Assembly: GCF_014208105.1 (NCBI RefSeq)
Contig: NZ_JACHMQ010000001.1
Coordinates: 3,162,001 to 3,226,000, forward strand
From: Actinomadura coerulea
Lineage (GTDB): Bacteria > Actinomycetota > Actinomycetes > Streptosporangiales > Streptosporangiaceae
Length of the DNA: 64,000 bases
Direction: 5' to 3'
Below the pieces are notes generated by a model. The model saw nothing but the letters and a program-made list of their open reading frames with translations. It did not search any database and was not told the origin of the DNA. The position numbers and the translations under genes are program-made. Position 1 is the stretch's first letter, and each line of letters begins with the position of its first letter. Shown here piece by piece: positions 1 to 8,326 of the stretch.

Positions 1-1380
1 GAACCCCGCGCCGGTCGCGAACGCCGCGTCCATGCCGCCGACGGCGTCCGCGGGGCCGTGTCCGGACACCGCGGACCCGTAGGCCGTCACCATGACGGCC
101 GACCCCAGCGACCCGCCCGACCACAGCATGGCCTGGGCGACCCCGGCGGCCGCGCCGGACTGCTCCGGTTCGACGCTGCCCAGGATCGTCGCGTTGAGCG
201 GCAGCATCGACAGTCCGCCGCCCGCACCCATCAGGAGGAACGGGGCCAGCAGCGCGGCGGTGTAGCCGTCCCCCGGCGCGAGCCGGGACAGCCACACCAG
301 GCCGACGGTGAGGAGGGCGGTTCCGGCGACGACCAGGGGGCGGGCGCCGACGCGCGCCAGCAGGCGCGGCGCGGTCCGCACGACGGCGAACTGCATCCCC
401 ACCATGGGCAGGAACGCGGCCCCGGCGCGCAGCGGCCCGTAGCCGAGGACCTGCTGCAGGTACTGGGTGAGGAAGAAGAACGAGCCGAACATGGCGGCAG
501 CCAGGCACAGCTGGGTGAGGTAGGACGCGGCCCGGTCGCGCCCGGTCAGCAGCCACAGCGGCATGAGCGGGCGGCGGGCGCGGGCCTCGACGGCCACGAA
601 GGCGGCGAGCAGCGCGGCCGCCGCGCCGAACGCCGCGAGCGCCCGGCGGTCGTCCCAGCCGTCCGACCCGACCCGGATCAGCGCGTAGACGAGCGCGGTC
701 ATGCCCGTCGTGGAGGCGAGGGCGCCGAGGGCGTCGAACCGGCCGGGGCGCCGCGGCGTCTCGGTGAGGACGCGCGGCGCGGCCAGCGCCAGGACCACGC
801 CGACCGGGACGTTGACGAAGAACACCCACCGCCACGACCCGGCCTCGGTCAGCACCCCGCCGGCGATCATGCCGACGGCGGCGCCCGCGCCGGTCACCGC
901 GGAGAAGACGCTGAGCGCGCGGACCCGGGCGGCGCCCTCGAAGTTCGTGGCGATCAGAGCCATGGCGCTCGGCGCGGCGACGGCGGCGGCGACGCCCTGG
1001 GCGGCGCGGGCGGCCAGCAGCCACCAGCCCGCGTCCGCGAACCCGCCCGCCAGCGACGCGGCGGTGAACAGCACGATGCCGGCGGTGAAGGCGCGGCGGC
1101 GCCCGAACACGTCTCCCGCTCGCCCGCCGAGCAGGAGCAGGCCGCCGAATGCGAGCATGTAGGAGTTCTGGATCCAGGCGAGGCCCCCGGTGGTCAGGCC
1201 GAGGCCCGCCCGGACGTCCGGGAGCGCGATGGTGACGACGGAGGTGTCCAGGCCGATCATGAGCTGGCAGCCGACGATGACGGCGAGGACGGTTCCTGCA
1301 CGATGATGGAGGGGCGGCGCGGACGCGCCGGGAGGTGTCGACTCCCGGGTCGCGGCCGTCCGCCCGCTGGTTGCGGTCAA
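1..1380 (-). CDS. MFS drug exporter, DHA2 (EmrB/QacA) type, 3' end cut by window
   Basis: Predicted proton-driven multidrug exporter of the inner membrane. The minus strand is open from a TTG at 1380 to the window edge (460 codons), and an SD-like GGGAAGG lies about 6 nt upstream of that TTG. The first membrane helix region reads LAVIVGCQLMIGLDTSVV, followed by ALPDVRAGLGLTTGGLAWIQ, the opening typical of 14-TM DHA2 proteins. The loop 2-3 signature GGRAGDVFGRRR and the motif-C-like GAGAAVGMIAGGVL follow. The C-terminus lies outside the window. The gene is divergent from a TetR regulator 107 bp away, with a perfect palindrome in the gap, so repression by that TetR and induction by an exported compound is the natural inference. 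The substrate is unknown. Confidence 0.88.
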   Translation of the reverse strand, partial: MTATSGRTAATRESTPPGASAPPLHHRAGTVLAVIVGCQLMIGLDTSVVTIALPDVRAGLGLTTGGLAWIQNSYMLAFGGLLLLGGRAGDVFGRRRAFTAGIVLFTAASLAGGFADAGWWLLAARAAQGVAAAVAAPSAMALIATNFEGAARVRALSVFSAVTGAGAAVGMIAGGVLTEAGSWRWVFFVNVPVGVVLALAAPRVLTETPRRPGRFDALGALASTTGMTALVYALIRVGSDGWDDRRALAAFGAAAALLAAFVAVEARARRPLMPLWLLTGRDRAASYLTQLCLAAAMFGSFFFLTQYLQQVLGYGPLRAGAAFLPMVGMQFAVVRTAPRLLARVGARPLVVAGTALLTVGLVWLSRLAPGDGYTAALLAPFLLMGAGGGLSMLPLNATILGSVEPEQSGAAAGVAQAMLWSGGSLGSAVMVTAYGSAVSGHGPADAVGGMDAAFATGAGF

Positions 1381-1453
1381 GGCGAACCTTCCCAGAAATA
1401 AGGAACGGCGAAGTACACTATGTGGGGAACGTACCACCGATGCACGCTAAAGA

Positions 1454-1467
1454 GAACGCTAGCGTTC
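1454..1467. promoter_or_regulatory. Candidate TetR operator (14-bp perfect palindrome)
   Basis: GAACGCTAGCGTTC is a perfect 14-bp palindrome in the 107-bp gap between the divergent MFS exporter (start 1380) and TetR gene (start 1488). It lies just upstream of the GTG chosen for the regulator and would fall inside the reading frame if the ATG at 1440 were used, which argues for the later start. Binding by the neighbouring TetR is inferred. Confidence 0.6.
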
Positions 1468-1487
1468 ACTATTTTCGGGATCGTGCC

Positions 1488-2102
1488 GTGACCCGTGCCG
1501 ACTCCGGCGCCCCCGCCGACCCGGGGCCCGCGACCACCCGGCGCCGCGGCGGCGAACTGGAGGCCGCGATCTTCGACGCCGTGTTCGCCCAGCTGGAGGC
1601 CGTCGGCTACCCCGGGCTGACGATGGAGGGCGTCGCCGCCGCGGCCCGTACCGGCAAGGCCGCCCTCTACCGGCGCTGGCGCTCCAAGAACGAGCTGATC
1701 AGCGACGCGCTCAAGCACGTCCTGCCCGAGCCGCCGACCCCGCCGGAGACCGGCTCGGTGCGCGAGGACATGATCCAGATCCTGCGCTGCCTGCGCGACA
1801 CGCTGATCGCCTGCCGCGGCGCGGCGTTCCGGGTCCTGAAGGAGGACAGCGAGGAGGGGGTCGGGCTCGTCCACGACGTCGTGCGCGACCGGCTGTCCAA
1901 GCCCGTCCGCGACCTGCTCTACGAGGCGCTGCGCGAGGCCGCCGCGCGCGGGGAGATCCGGCCGGAGACCGCGACCCGGCAGATCGCGAACGTGGGCCCG
2001 GCCGTGATCGTGTACCGCAACCTCACCGAGGGCGGCCCGATCGCCGACGACGACCTGGCCTCGATCGTCGACGAGGTGCTCATGCCGATCGTGCGCCCCT
2101 GA
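1488..2102 (+). CDS. TetR/AcrR family transcriptional repressor
   Basis: A 204-residue DNA-binding repressor. The N-terminal helix-turn-helix reads AVGYPGLTMEGVAAAARTG then KAALYRRWRSKNEL, the usual TetR helix 2-4 signature with the conserved tyrosine and the K-x-x-L segment. The C-terminal ligand-binding half is variable, with MIQILRCLRDTL and a TetR_C-like end. The frame is open upstream to 1335, but the GTG at 1488 leaves the palindrome at 1454-1467 outside the coding sequence and begins close to the conserved core. It is divergent from the DHA2 exporter, which it probably represses together with itself. Confidence 0.88.
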   Translation: MTRADSGAPADPGPATTRRRGGELEAAIFDAVFAQLEAVGYPGLTMEGVAAAARTGKAALYRRWRSKNELISDALKHVLPEPPTPPETGSVREDMIQILRCLRDTLIACRGAAFRVLKEDSEEGVGLVHDVVRDRLSKPVRDLLYEALREAAARGEIRPETATRQIANVGPAVIVYRNLTEGGPIADDDLASIVDEVLMPIVRP

Positions 2103-2171
2103 CGAAAGTCGGGGTGCGCGGCGGCCGTTCGACCATGATCGGAAGTGGCCCGCCGCCGGGAGGCTGGGGCC

Positions 2172-3413
2172 ATGCGATCATCCGTACCCCGCCGCCTCCT
2201 CGCGGCCGCGGCCGTGCTGCCCCTCGCCCTGTCCGCGTGCGGCACCTCCGCCCACGCGACGAAGACCGCCGCCGCCGCGCCCGCCGCGTTCGAACTGCCC
2301 CGCCCCACGGGCCCCCACCAGGCCGTCGGGACGACCGAACTGCACCTGGTGGACGCCGGGCGCGCCGACCCGTGGGTGCCCGGCCGGACACGCGAGCTCA
2401 TGGTCAGCGTCTGGTATCCGGCCACCCGGGCCTCCGGGCCGAAGGCGCCCTACCTGCGTCCCGGCGTGGCCGAGGAGCTCTCGAAGGTCGACGCGCTCGG
2501 CGTGTTCAAGGCCGGGACCGTCGACTGGGCCGGCGCCCGGACCCACGCCGCCGAGGGCGCCCCCGCGGACGCGCGGCGCGCGCGGCCCGTCGTCCTGTAC
2601 TCCCCCGGGTTCGGCGTCCCGCGCGCGCTCGGCACCACGATCGCCGAGGAGCTGGCCAGCCGCGGGTACGTGGTGGTGACCGTGGACCACACCTACGAGA
2701 CGGCCCCCGTCGAGTTCCCCGGCGGGCGGGTCGAGCTCCAGCGCCTCCCCCCGCAGGGGCCGCAGCGGCTGAAGACCGGGCTGGACGCGCGCGTGAAGGA
2801 CACCCGCCTCGTCCTCGACCGGCTCGCCGCGCTGCGGGCCGGCCGCAACCCCGACGCCGAGGGGCGGACCCTGCCGAGCGGGCTCGGACGGTCGCTCGAC
2901 CTGTCCCGGGTCGGCATGTTCGGGCACTCCGCGGGCGGCATCGAGGCGGCCGAGGCCATGCGCACCGACCGGCGGGTGGACGCGGGCATCGACATGGACG
3001 GCACCATGCAGTACGCGGAGAACGACTTCGTGCGGGTCGCCGAAACCGGGCTCGACCGCCCGTTCATGCTGATGGGCGCCGCTTCGGGCGGCTCTCCGCA
3101 GACGCACCTGACGACCCCGTCCTGGGGATCGTTCTGGAACCGCTCGACCGGGTGGAAGCGCGACCTGAACGTGCCCGCCGCGAGCCACTACTCCTACACC
3201 GACGTCCAGGCGATCCTCCCGGCGCTGGACGGCGCGCTCGACGTCCCCGCCGAGCACCGCACCGCCCTCATAGGGACGGTCGACCCCGAACGGATGACGG
3301 CGTCGGTGCGGGCCTACGTCACCGCGTTCTTCGACCGGGCGCTGCTCGGGCGGCACCGCCCGGTCCTCGACCGGCCCTCGCCCCGCCACCCGGACGTGCG
3401 GTTCATCCGCTGA
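2172..3413 (+). CDS. Secreted lipoprotein, PAF-acetylhydrolase-like alpha/beta hydrolase
   Basis: A 413-residue predicted extracytoplasmic lipoprotein esterase. The start at ATG 2172 has GGGAGG about 7 nt upstream. Residues 1-23 form a lipoprotein signal (RR, hydrophobic AAAAVLPLALS, lipobox LSAC with the lipidated Cys at 23). The enzyme body has LMVSVWYPA, PVVLYSPGFG (oxyanion region) and the nucleophile elbow MFGHSAGG with Ser near residue 253, followed by DMDGTM. This arrangement resembles the PAF acetylhydrolase isoform II/dienelactone hydrolase families. The real substrate is unknown. The 3' end overlaps that of the convergent mscS-like gene by 11 bp. Confidence 0.8.
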   Translation: MRSSVPRRLLAAAAVLPLALSACGTSAHATKTAAAAPAAFELPRPTGPHQAVGTTELHLVDAGRADPWVPGRTRELMVSVWYPATRASGPKAPYLRPGVAEELSKVDALGVFKAGTVDWAGARTHAAEGAPADARRARPVVLYSPGFGVPRALGTTIAEELASRGYVVVTVDHTYETAPVEFPGGRVELQRLPPQGPQRLKTGLDARVKDTRLVLDRLAALRAGRNPDAEGRTLPSGLGRSLDLSRVGMFGHSAGGIEAAEAMRTDRRVDAGIDMDGTMQYAENDFVRVAETGLDRPFMLMGAASGGSPQTHLTTPSWGSFWNRSTGWKRDLNVPAASHYSYTDVQAILPALDGALDVPAEHRTALIGTVDPERMTASVRAYVTAFFDRALLGRHRPVLDRPSPRHPDVRFIR

Positions 3414-4464
3414 CCAGGCCGTGCGCGCCCTCGCCGTCGGGCAGGATGAGCTGGCGGCGGGGGTAGGGCATCTCGATGCCCTCCTTGGCGAAGCGGCGGT
3501 GCAGCCGCTTGACGAACTCGTGCTTCAGGCGGAACTGGTCGCCGAACTCGTCGGTCCGCAGGATCACGGTGAAGCCGATCGAGGAGTCGCCGAAGGTGTG
3601 GAACCGCACCAGCGTCTCGCTGTCCTTCACCCCGCCCTGGACCTCGTTCATGACCTCCTGGCCGACCTCCACGACCACGTTCTCCACGCGCTCCAGATCG
3701 CTCTCGTAGGCCACGCGCGCCTGGATCAGCAGCGACATGTCCTCGGCGGGGCGGTGGTAGTTGGTGAGTATCGTGTCGGAGAACCGCTGGTTCGGGATGA
3801 CCTCGATGTTGTCCGACAGCGTCCGGATGGAGGTGTTGCGCCAGTTGATGTCGACGACGTACCCCTCCTGGCCGCTGCTGAGCTTGATGTAGTCGCCGGG
3901 CTCGATCGTCTTGGACGCCAGGACGTGCACGCCCGCGAAGAGGTTGGCCAGCGTGTCCTGGAGGGCGAGGGCGACCGCGAGACCGCCGACGCCGAGCGCG
4001 CCGAGCAGCGGCGAGATCGAGATCCCGAGGCTCTGCAGCATCACCAGGACGCCGACACCGATCACGAGGACCCGGGTGATGTTCGCGAAGATCGTCACAT
4101 TTCCGGCGACACCCTGCCGGACCATCGCGATCGAGGTGACCGAGCCCGCGATCAGGCGGGCCAGCGCCAGCGAGACGATGAGGATGGCGGCGGCCGTGAG
4201 CGCCTTGGCGATCACGGCGAGCGTGCCGCCCGGCAGTTCCAGCGCCCTTGCCGCGCCCCACAGGCCGAGCAGCACCGAGACGGGCACCGCCAGGTCCTTG
4301 ATCAGGCGGGCGGCCAGGTCGTCCCACGTCCACCGCGTGTCGCCCGCCCGCTTGAACAGCCGGCCGGTGAGCAGCCGCAGCACCACCGCGATCCCCACCG
4401 CGAGCACCAGCACGGCGGCGGCGCCCACTATTCGATGCCAGCTCAGATCGCCCAGGTCAGCCAT
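3403..4464 (-). CDS. MscS-family small-conductance mechanosensitive channel
   Basis: A 353-residue inner-membrane channel that would release solutes on osmotic downshock. Several N-terminal hydrophobic segments (IVGAAAVLVLAVGIAVVL; LTAAAILIVSLALARLI; VLVIGVGVLVMLQSLGI) precede the pore helix and beta domain signature, LLGALGVGGLAVALALQDTL and then FAGVHVLASKTIEPGDYIKL, which is characteristic of MscS. YVVDINWRNTSIRT and VIPNQRFSDTILTNY follow as in the family. The SD GGAGGA lies about 12 nt before the ATG, a long spacing. The gene is convergent with the lipoprotein gene and divergent from the CocE-like gene. The 3' end overlaps the lipoprotein stop. Confidence 0.92.
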   Translation of the reverse strand: MADLGDLSWHRIVGAAAVLVLAVGIAVVLRLLTGRLFKRAGDTRWTWDDLAARLIKDLAVPVSVLLGLWGAARALELPGGTLAVIAKALTAAAILIVSLALARLIAGSVTSIAMVRQGVAGNVTIFANITRVLVIGVGVLVMLQSLGISISPLLGALGVGGLAVALALQDTLANLFAGVHVLASKTIEPGDYIKLSSGQEGYVVDINWRNTSIRTLSDNIEVIPNQRFSDTILTNYHRPAEDMSLLIQARVAYESDLERVENVVVEVGQEVMNEVQGGVKDSETLVRFHTFGDSSIGFTVILRTDEFGDQFRLKHEFVKRLHRRFAKEGIEMPYPRRQLILPDGEGAHGLVSG

Positions 4465-4646
4465 GACGCTGAAGATTCCTCCTCTGTCCGGGGAGGCACG
4501 GCGCCGCCCGCTGAAATATCCGTTTTGCGTGTTACGAGTCCCTGATCGTAGTGAAGACCGGAGGCACTGCGAGGCACATCACGGCACATCTGGCTCCGGG
4601 GACCGGCGACCTGCCGGTTACGATCGATCGAGTGGTAGGCGTGGGA

Positions 4647-6272
4647 ATGATGCGACGGCTCGGGGTCACGGCGCTGGGATTGCGGAACGGCCCCCACCGG
4701 GTGACGGTCGAACGCGACCTGGAGGTTCCGGCGGCCGACGGCGTGACGCTGCTGGCCGACCGGTACTCGCCCGCCGACGTCGAGAAGGCGCCGACGGTGC
4801 TGGTCCGCTCGCCCTACGGCCGGCGCGGGCCGTTCGGTCTCATGTGCGGGCAGGGCTTCGCCTCGCACGGGTTCCAGGCCGTCGTGCAGAGCGTGCGCGG
4901 GGGTTTCGGGTCCGGCGGCGTCTTCGAGGCGCTGGACGAGCGGGAGGACGGCCTCGCCACCATCGAGTGGCTGACGTCGCAGCCGTGGTTCGGCGGCACG
5001 TTCGCCATGCACGGCCCGAGCTACCTCGGCTACGTCCAGTGGGCCGTCGCCGCCGAGGCCGGACCCGAACTGAAGGCGCTGTCGATGCAGGTCACGGCGT
5101 CCACCTTCCGGGACGCCGTCAACGTCGGGGGCACCTTCGCGCTGGAGTCGGCGCTCATCTGGGTCGACCTGACCGCGCGGATGAAGAACTCGCTGTCGGG
5201 CATCACGACCGGCATCATGTCGCCGCGCCGCGCCCGCCGCGCCACCCTGTCGGGGCGCCCGCTGGCCGAACTGGACCGGCTCGCGACCGGCGAGCAGCAG
5301 CGCTTCTTCCAGGACCTGCTCGTCAACGGCCCCGACACCCCGTTCTGGGACAAGCGCGACTTCAGCACCACCGTGTCACAGGTCACCGCGCCGGTGAACA
5401 TGACGGGCGGGTGGTACGACATCTTCCTGCCCTGGCAGATGAAGGACTACGCGGCCCTGCGCGCCGCCGGCCGGCGCCCCTACCTGACGATCGGCCCCTG
5501 GTTCCACGCCGACCAGCGCATGATGCGCGGCTCGGTCGCCGACGCGATCGCGTGGTTCCGCGCCCACCTGCTGGACGACCCGTCCGGCCTGCGGACACAG
5601 CCCGTCCGGCTGTTCGTCACCGGTGCGGAGGAGTGGCGCGAGTTCCCCGACTGGCCCGTCCCCGGCATGCGGGAGGAGCGCTGGCACCTGCACCCGGCGG
5701 GCGCCCTGGCCCCCGACGGGCCGCCGGAGTCCGAGCCCGACGCCTACCGCTACGACCCGAACCACCCCACGCCGTTCCTCGGCGGCCCCACCCTGCTCGG
5801 CGAGACGCACCCGTCCACCGACCAGAAGCGCCTGGAGCGCCGCCGGGACGTGCTGACCTACACCTCGGGCGTCCTGGACGAGGACATGGAGGTCATCGGC
5901 CCGGTCACCGCCGACCTGCACGTCCGCTCGAACCGCGGGCACACCGACTTCGTCGTGCGGCTCTGCGACGTCACCCCCGAGGGCGAGTCCCTCAACCTGT
6001 GCGAGGGCATGCGCCGCCTCGTCCCCGGCACCCCCGAGCCCGGGCCCGACGGGGTCCGGCGCGTCGCCGTCGAGCTCTGGCCGGTCGGCCACCGCTTCCG
6101 CCGCGGGCACCGCGTCCGCGTGCAGGTCGCCAGCGGCGCCTACCCCCGCGTCGCCCGCAACCCCGGGACCGGCGCGCCGATCGGGACCGCCACCGAGATG
6201 CTCACCGCCGACCAGGAGATCTTCCACGCGCCCGGCCACCCGTCCTCGATCACCCTGCCGATCGTCCGCTGA
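4647..6272 (+). CDS. CocE/NonD family hydrolase (X-Pro dipeptidyl-peptidase S15-like)
   Basis: A 541-residue serine hydrolase of the cocaine esterase/glutaryl-7-ACA acylase group. It has the S15 alpha/beta core (DGVTLLADRYSP; PTVLVRSPYGR; VVQSVRGGFGSGG) and the nucleophile motif HGPSYLGYVQW with Ser about residue 125. A C-terminal jelly-roll domain follows (LTYTSGVLDEDMEVIGPV; DFVVRLCDVTPEG; GHRFRRGHRVRVQVASG). The frame is open back to a GTG at 4551, with GTGs at 4632 and 4641. I prefer the ATG at 4647, just before the conserved start, but the ribosome site is weak and the start is uncertain. No signal peptide is seen. The substrate is not predictable. Confidence 0.85.
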   Translation: MMRRLGVTALGLRNGPHRVTVERDLEVPAADGVTLLADRYSPADVEKAPTVLVRSPYGRRGPFGLMCGQGFASHGFQAVVQSVRGGFGSGGVFEALDEREDGLATIEWLTSQPWFGGTFAMHGPSYLGYVQWAVAAEAGPELKALSMQVTASTFRDAVNVGGTFALESALIWVDLTARMKNSLSGITTGIMSPRRARRATLSGRPLAELDRLATGEQQRFFQDLLVNGPDTPFWDKRDFSTTVSQVTAPVNMTGGWYDIFLPWQMKDYAALRAAGRRPYLTIGPWFHADQRMMRGSVADAIAWFRAHLLDDPSGLRTQPVRLFVTGAEEWREFPDWPVPGMREERWHLHPAGALAPDGPPESEPDAYRYDPNHPTPFLGGPTLLGETHPSTDQKRLERRRDVLTYTSGVLDEDMEVIGPVTADLHVRSNRGHTDFVVRLCDVTPEGESLNLCEGMRRLVPGTPEPGPDGVRRVAVELWPVGHRFRRGHRVRVQVASGAYPRVARNPGTGAPIGTATEMLTADQEIFHAPGHPSSITLPIVR

Positions 6273-6289
6273 CCGGCGGGGCGGCGGGG

Positions 6290-6745
6290 TCAGCCGCGGC
6301 GGGCCCTGAGGGCCTCCAGCGCCTTGTCGGCGTGGGTGTTCATGCGGACCTCGCTCTTGACGACCGCAAGGACGCGGCGGTCGGTGTCGATGACGAAGGT
6401 CTGGCGCCTGGTCGGCAGGAGGGCCACCGAGCGCTTGACGCCGAAGCGCGCCCGCACCTCGCCGGACGGGTCGGACAGCAGCGGGTAGCCGAGCGAGTGC
6501 TTGTCGGCGAACTCCTTCTGCTTCCCGACCGGGTCCGCGCTCACGCCCACCGGGCGGGCGCCCGCCTCGGCGAGCTCGGCGACCACGTCGCGGAAGTGGC
6601 AGGCCTCGGCGGTGCAGCCGGGGGTCATGGCGGCCGGGTAGAAGAACAGGACCACCGGGCCATCGGCCAGCAGGCCGGTCAGGGTGCGCGGTTCCCCCGT
6701 CTCGTCCGGGAGCTCGAAGTCGTCCACGACATCACCGGGTCTCAT
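6290..6745 (-). CDS. bcp: Bcp/PrxQ-type thioredoxin-dependent peroxiredoxin
   Basis: A 151-residue cytoplasmic peroxidase that reduces hydrogen peroxide and organic hydroperoxides using thioredoxin. The N-terminus DVVDDFELPDETGEPRTL is the usual AhpC/TSA opening. The active-site segment PAAMTPGCTAEACHFRD carries the peroxidatic Cys44 in TPGCT and Cys49, the resolving position of atypical 2-Cys PrxQ proteins. GVSADPVGKQKEFADKHSL and FVIDTDRRVLAV complete the fold. Length is normal for the family. It converges on the CocE-like gene with a 17-bp gap and is divergent from the glycosyltransferase. Confidence 0.92.
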   Translation of the reverse strand: MRPGDVVDDFELPDETGEPRTLTGLLADGPVVLFFYPAAMTPGCTAEACHFRDVVAELAEAGARPVGVSADPVGKQKEFADKHSLGYPLLSDPSGEVRARFGVKRSVALLPTRRQTFVIDTDRRVLAVVKSEVRMNTHADKALEALRARRG

Positions 6746-6969
6746 GGGTCGAACCTAGCCGAGGCCAGGGATGGGGCTCCGCGCGGTGCGTTCTCGGTAT
6801 CCGTCGCGAAAACATCGCCGCTGGTGAGCGCATCGCGGACGACCTCGGGGGCAGGTATTCCGATTCGCCAGGTTTGACGGAGAGGGGGGAGGGATAGGAA
6901 ACTGACCGAGCAGGTGTCTACGACGCAGATACCTCCGAGCTTCCCCTGTGTAGTCCCGGAGGATCCGTC

Positions 6970-8226
6970 ATGCATCGCCCGCTTCACATTGCTCTGGTGT
7001 CCGCCTCCGACCTTGACGGCGAGCACCTGCAGTCAGTCCACGTCCGGGATCTCGCCCGCTCCCTCACCCGTCCGCTGGCCGCCGACGGTGAGCCGAACCA
7101 GGTGACGGTCTACACGCGCCGCCAGGACCGGTCCGCCCGCGGCCGCGTCCGGCTCGCGCCCGGCGCCGCCCTGGTGAACCTGGACGCCGGGCCCGCCCGC
7201 CCGCTGTCGGACGACGAGCTGCTCCAGCACCTCCGCGACTTCGCCGACGGGCTGCGCCGCCGCTGGTCCGGCTCGGCGCGCCCCGACATCGTGCACGCGC
7301 ACGGCTGGATCGGCGGCCTGGCCGCCTGCGCCGTCGCCCGCGAGCTCGGCATCCCCTTCGTGCAGAGCTACCACGGCGTGGCCGCCGTCGAGCGGCAGGC
7401 CGGACGCCAGGTCCACCCGCACCGCGACCGCCTGGAGAAGGCCATCGGGCGCGACGCCGACCTGGTGCTGGCCGGGCACGCCGAGGAGGCCACCGCGGTC
7501 GTGCGGACGGGCGTCCCGCGGCCGTCGGTCGCGGTGGTCCCCTACGGCGTGGACTCCGAGCACTTCTCGCAGGTCGGCCCGGCGATGCCGCACGGCGGCC
7601 GGCCCCGCCTCGTCATCGTCAGCGAAGACCTCGGCGCCGACGCCGAGACCGCGCTGCGCGCCCTGGTGCACGTCCCCGACGCCGAGCTGGCCGTCGCCGG
7701 CGGCCCGGAGCGCGAGGAGCTGGAGCACGACTCGGCCGTCCACCGGCTGCGGCTGCTGGCCAAGGAGCTGCACGTCGCCGACCGGGTCATCTTCCTCGGG
7801 CGGCTGCCCCGCAAGACCCTTCCGAAGCTGCTGCGGACCGCGAGCCTCGCGCTCTGCCTGGCCCCGCACCAGCCGTCCCCGACGGCGCCGCTGGAGGCCA
7901 TGGCCTGCGGCGTCCCCGTGGCGGCGACCCCGGTCGGCGGCAACGCCGACGAGGTCCTCGACCACATCACCGGCATCCACGTCCCGGCGGGCCGGCCCGT
8001 CGTGATCGGGCGGGCGGTCCGGCAGCTGCTGTCGGAGGACACCACCCTGCACGGCTACTCGATCGCCGCCGGCGACCGCGCCCGCTCCCGCTACTCCCTG
8101 GAGCGGATCGCCGCCGAGACCCTGCGCGCCTACCTGAAGGTGCTGCCCGTCCCGGAGCCCGAGCCGGCGGCGGAGGAGGACGGGGCCGAGCGCGAGACCG
8201 GCAAGGCCCCCGCCCTGGTCGGCTGA
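6970..8226 (+). CDS. GT4-like (family 1) glycosyltransferase
   Basis: A 418-residue GT-B fold glycosyltransferase. ATG 6970 is preceded by GGAGG. The N-terminal acceptor domain has HIALVSASDLDGEHLQSVHV and HAHGWIGGLAACAVARELG. The C-terminal nucleotide-sugar domain has VAVVPYGVDSEHF, FLGRLPRKTLPKLLR and the family-1 signature PTAPLEAMACGVPVAATPVGG, with the E-x7-E-like motif near residues 312-320. The donor and acceptor sugars cannot be read from the sequence. It is monocistronic, with a strong terminator hairpin right after it. Confidence 0.88.
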   Translation: MHRPLHIALVSASDLDGEHLQSVHVRDLARSLTRPLAADGEPNQVTVYTRRQDRSARGRVRLAPGAALVNLDAGPARPLSDDELLQHLRDFADGLRRRWSGSARPDIVHAHGWIGGLAACAVARELGIPFVQSYHGVAAVERQAGRQVHPHRDRLEKAIGRDADLVLAGHAEEATAVVRTGVPRPSVAVVPYGVDSEHFSQVGPAMPHGGRPRLVIVSEDLGADAETALRALVHVPDAELAVAGGPEREELEHDSAVHRLRLLAKELHVADRVIFLGRLPRKTLPKLLRTASLALCLAPHQPSPTAPLEAMACGVPVAATPVGGNADEVLDHITGIHVPAGRPVVIGRAVRQLLSEDTTLHGYSIAAGDRARSRYSLERIAAETLRAYLKVLPVPEPEPAAEEDGAERETGKAPALVG

Positions 8227-8241
8227 CGCGCACCTGCGGCC

Positions 8242-8274
8242 ACGGGCCCCGGACCCTCCAGGTCCGGGGCCCGT
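8242..8274 (+). terminator. Strong hairpin terminator after the glycosyltransferase gene
   Basis: A perfect 14-bp GC-rich stem (ACGGGCCCCGGACC paired with its complement) with a CTCCA loop lies 16 bp after the glycosyltransferase stop. There is no clear U-tract, as is common in actinobacterial terminators. Confidence 0.75.
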
Positions 8275-8326
8275 CCACGTCCCCCCGGATGGAATACTCG
8301 AGTGAGATGACCAGAAAGGGCAGTTC

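Noticed and set aside
58..1401. Long plus-strand open frame at the window start
   Set aside because: It is the antisense shadow of the DHA2 exporter, whose minus-strand frame carries clear transporter motifs; the plus-strand product is low-complexity Arg/Gly/Ala.
6874..6900. TTGACG/TAGGAA as promoter of the glycosyltransferase gene
   Set aside because: The spacer is only 15 bp and the -10 is poor; too weak to list.
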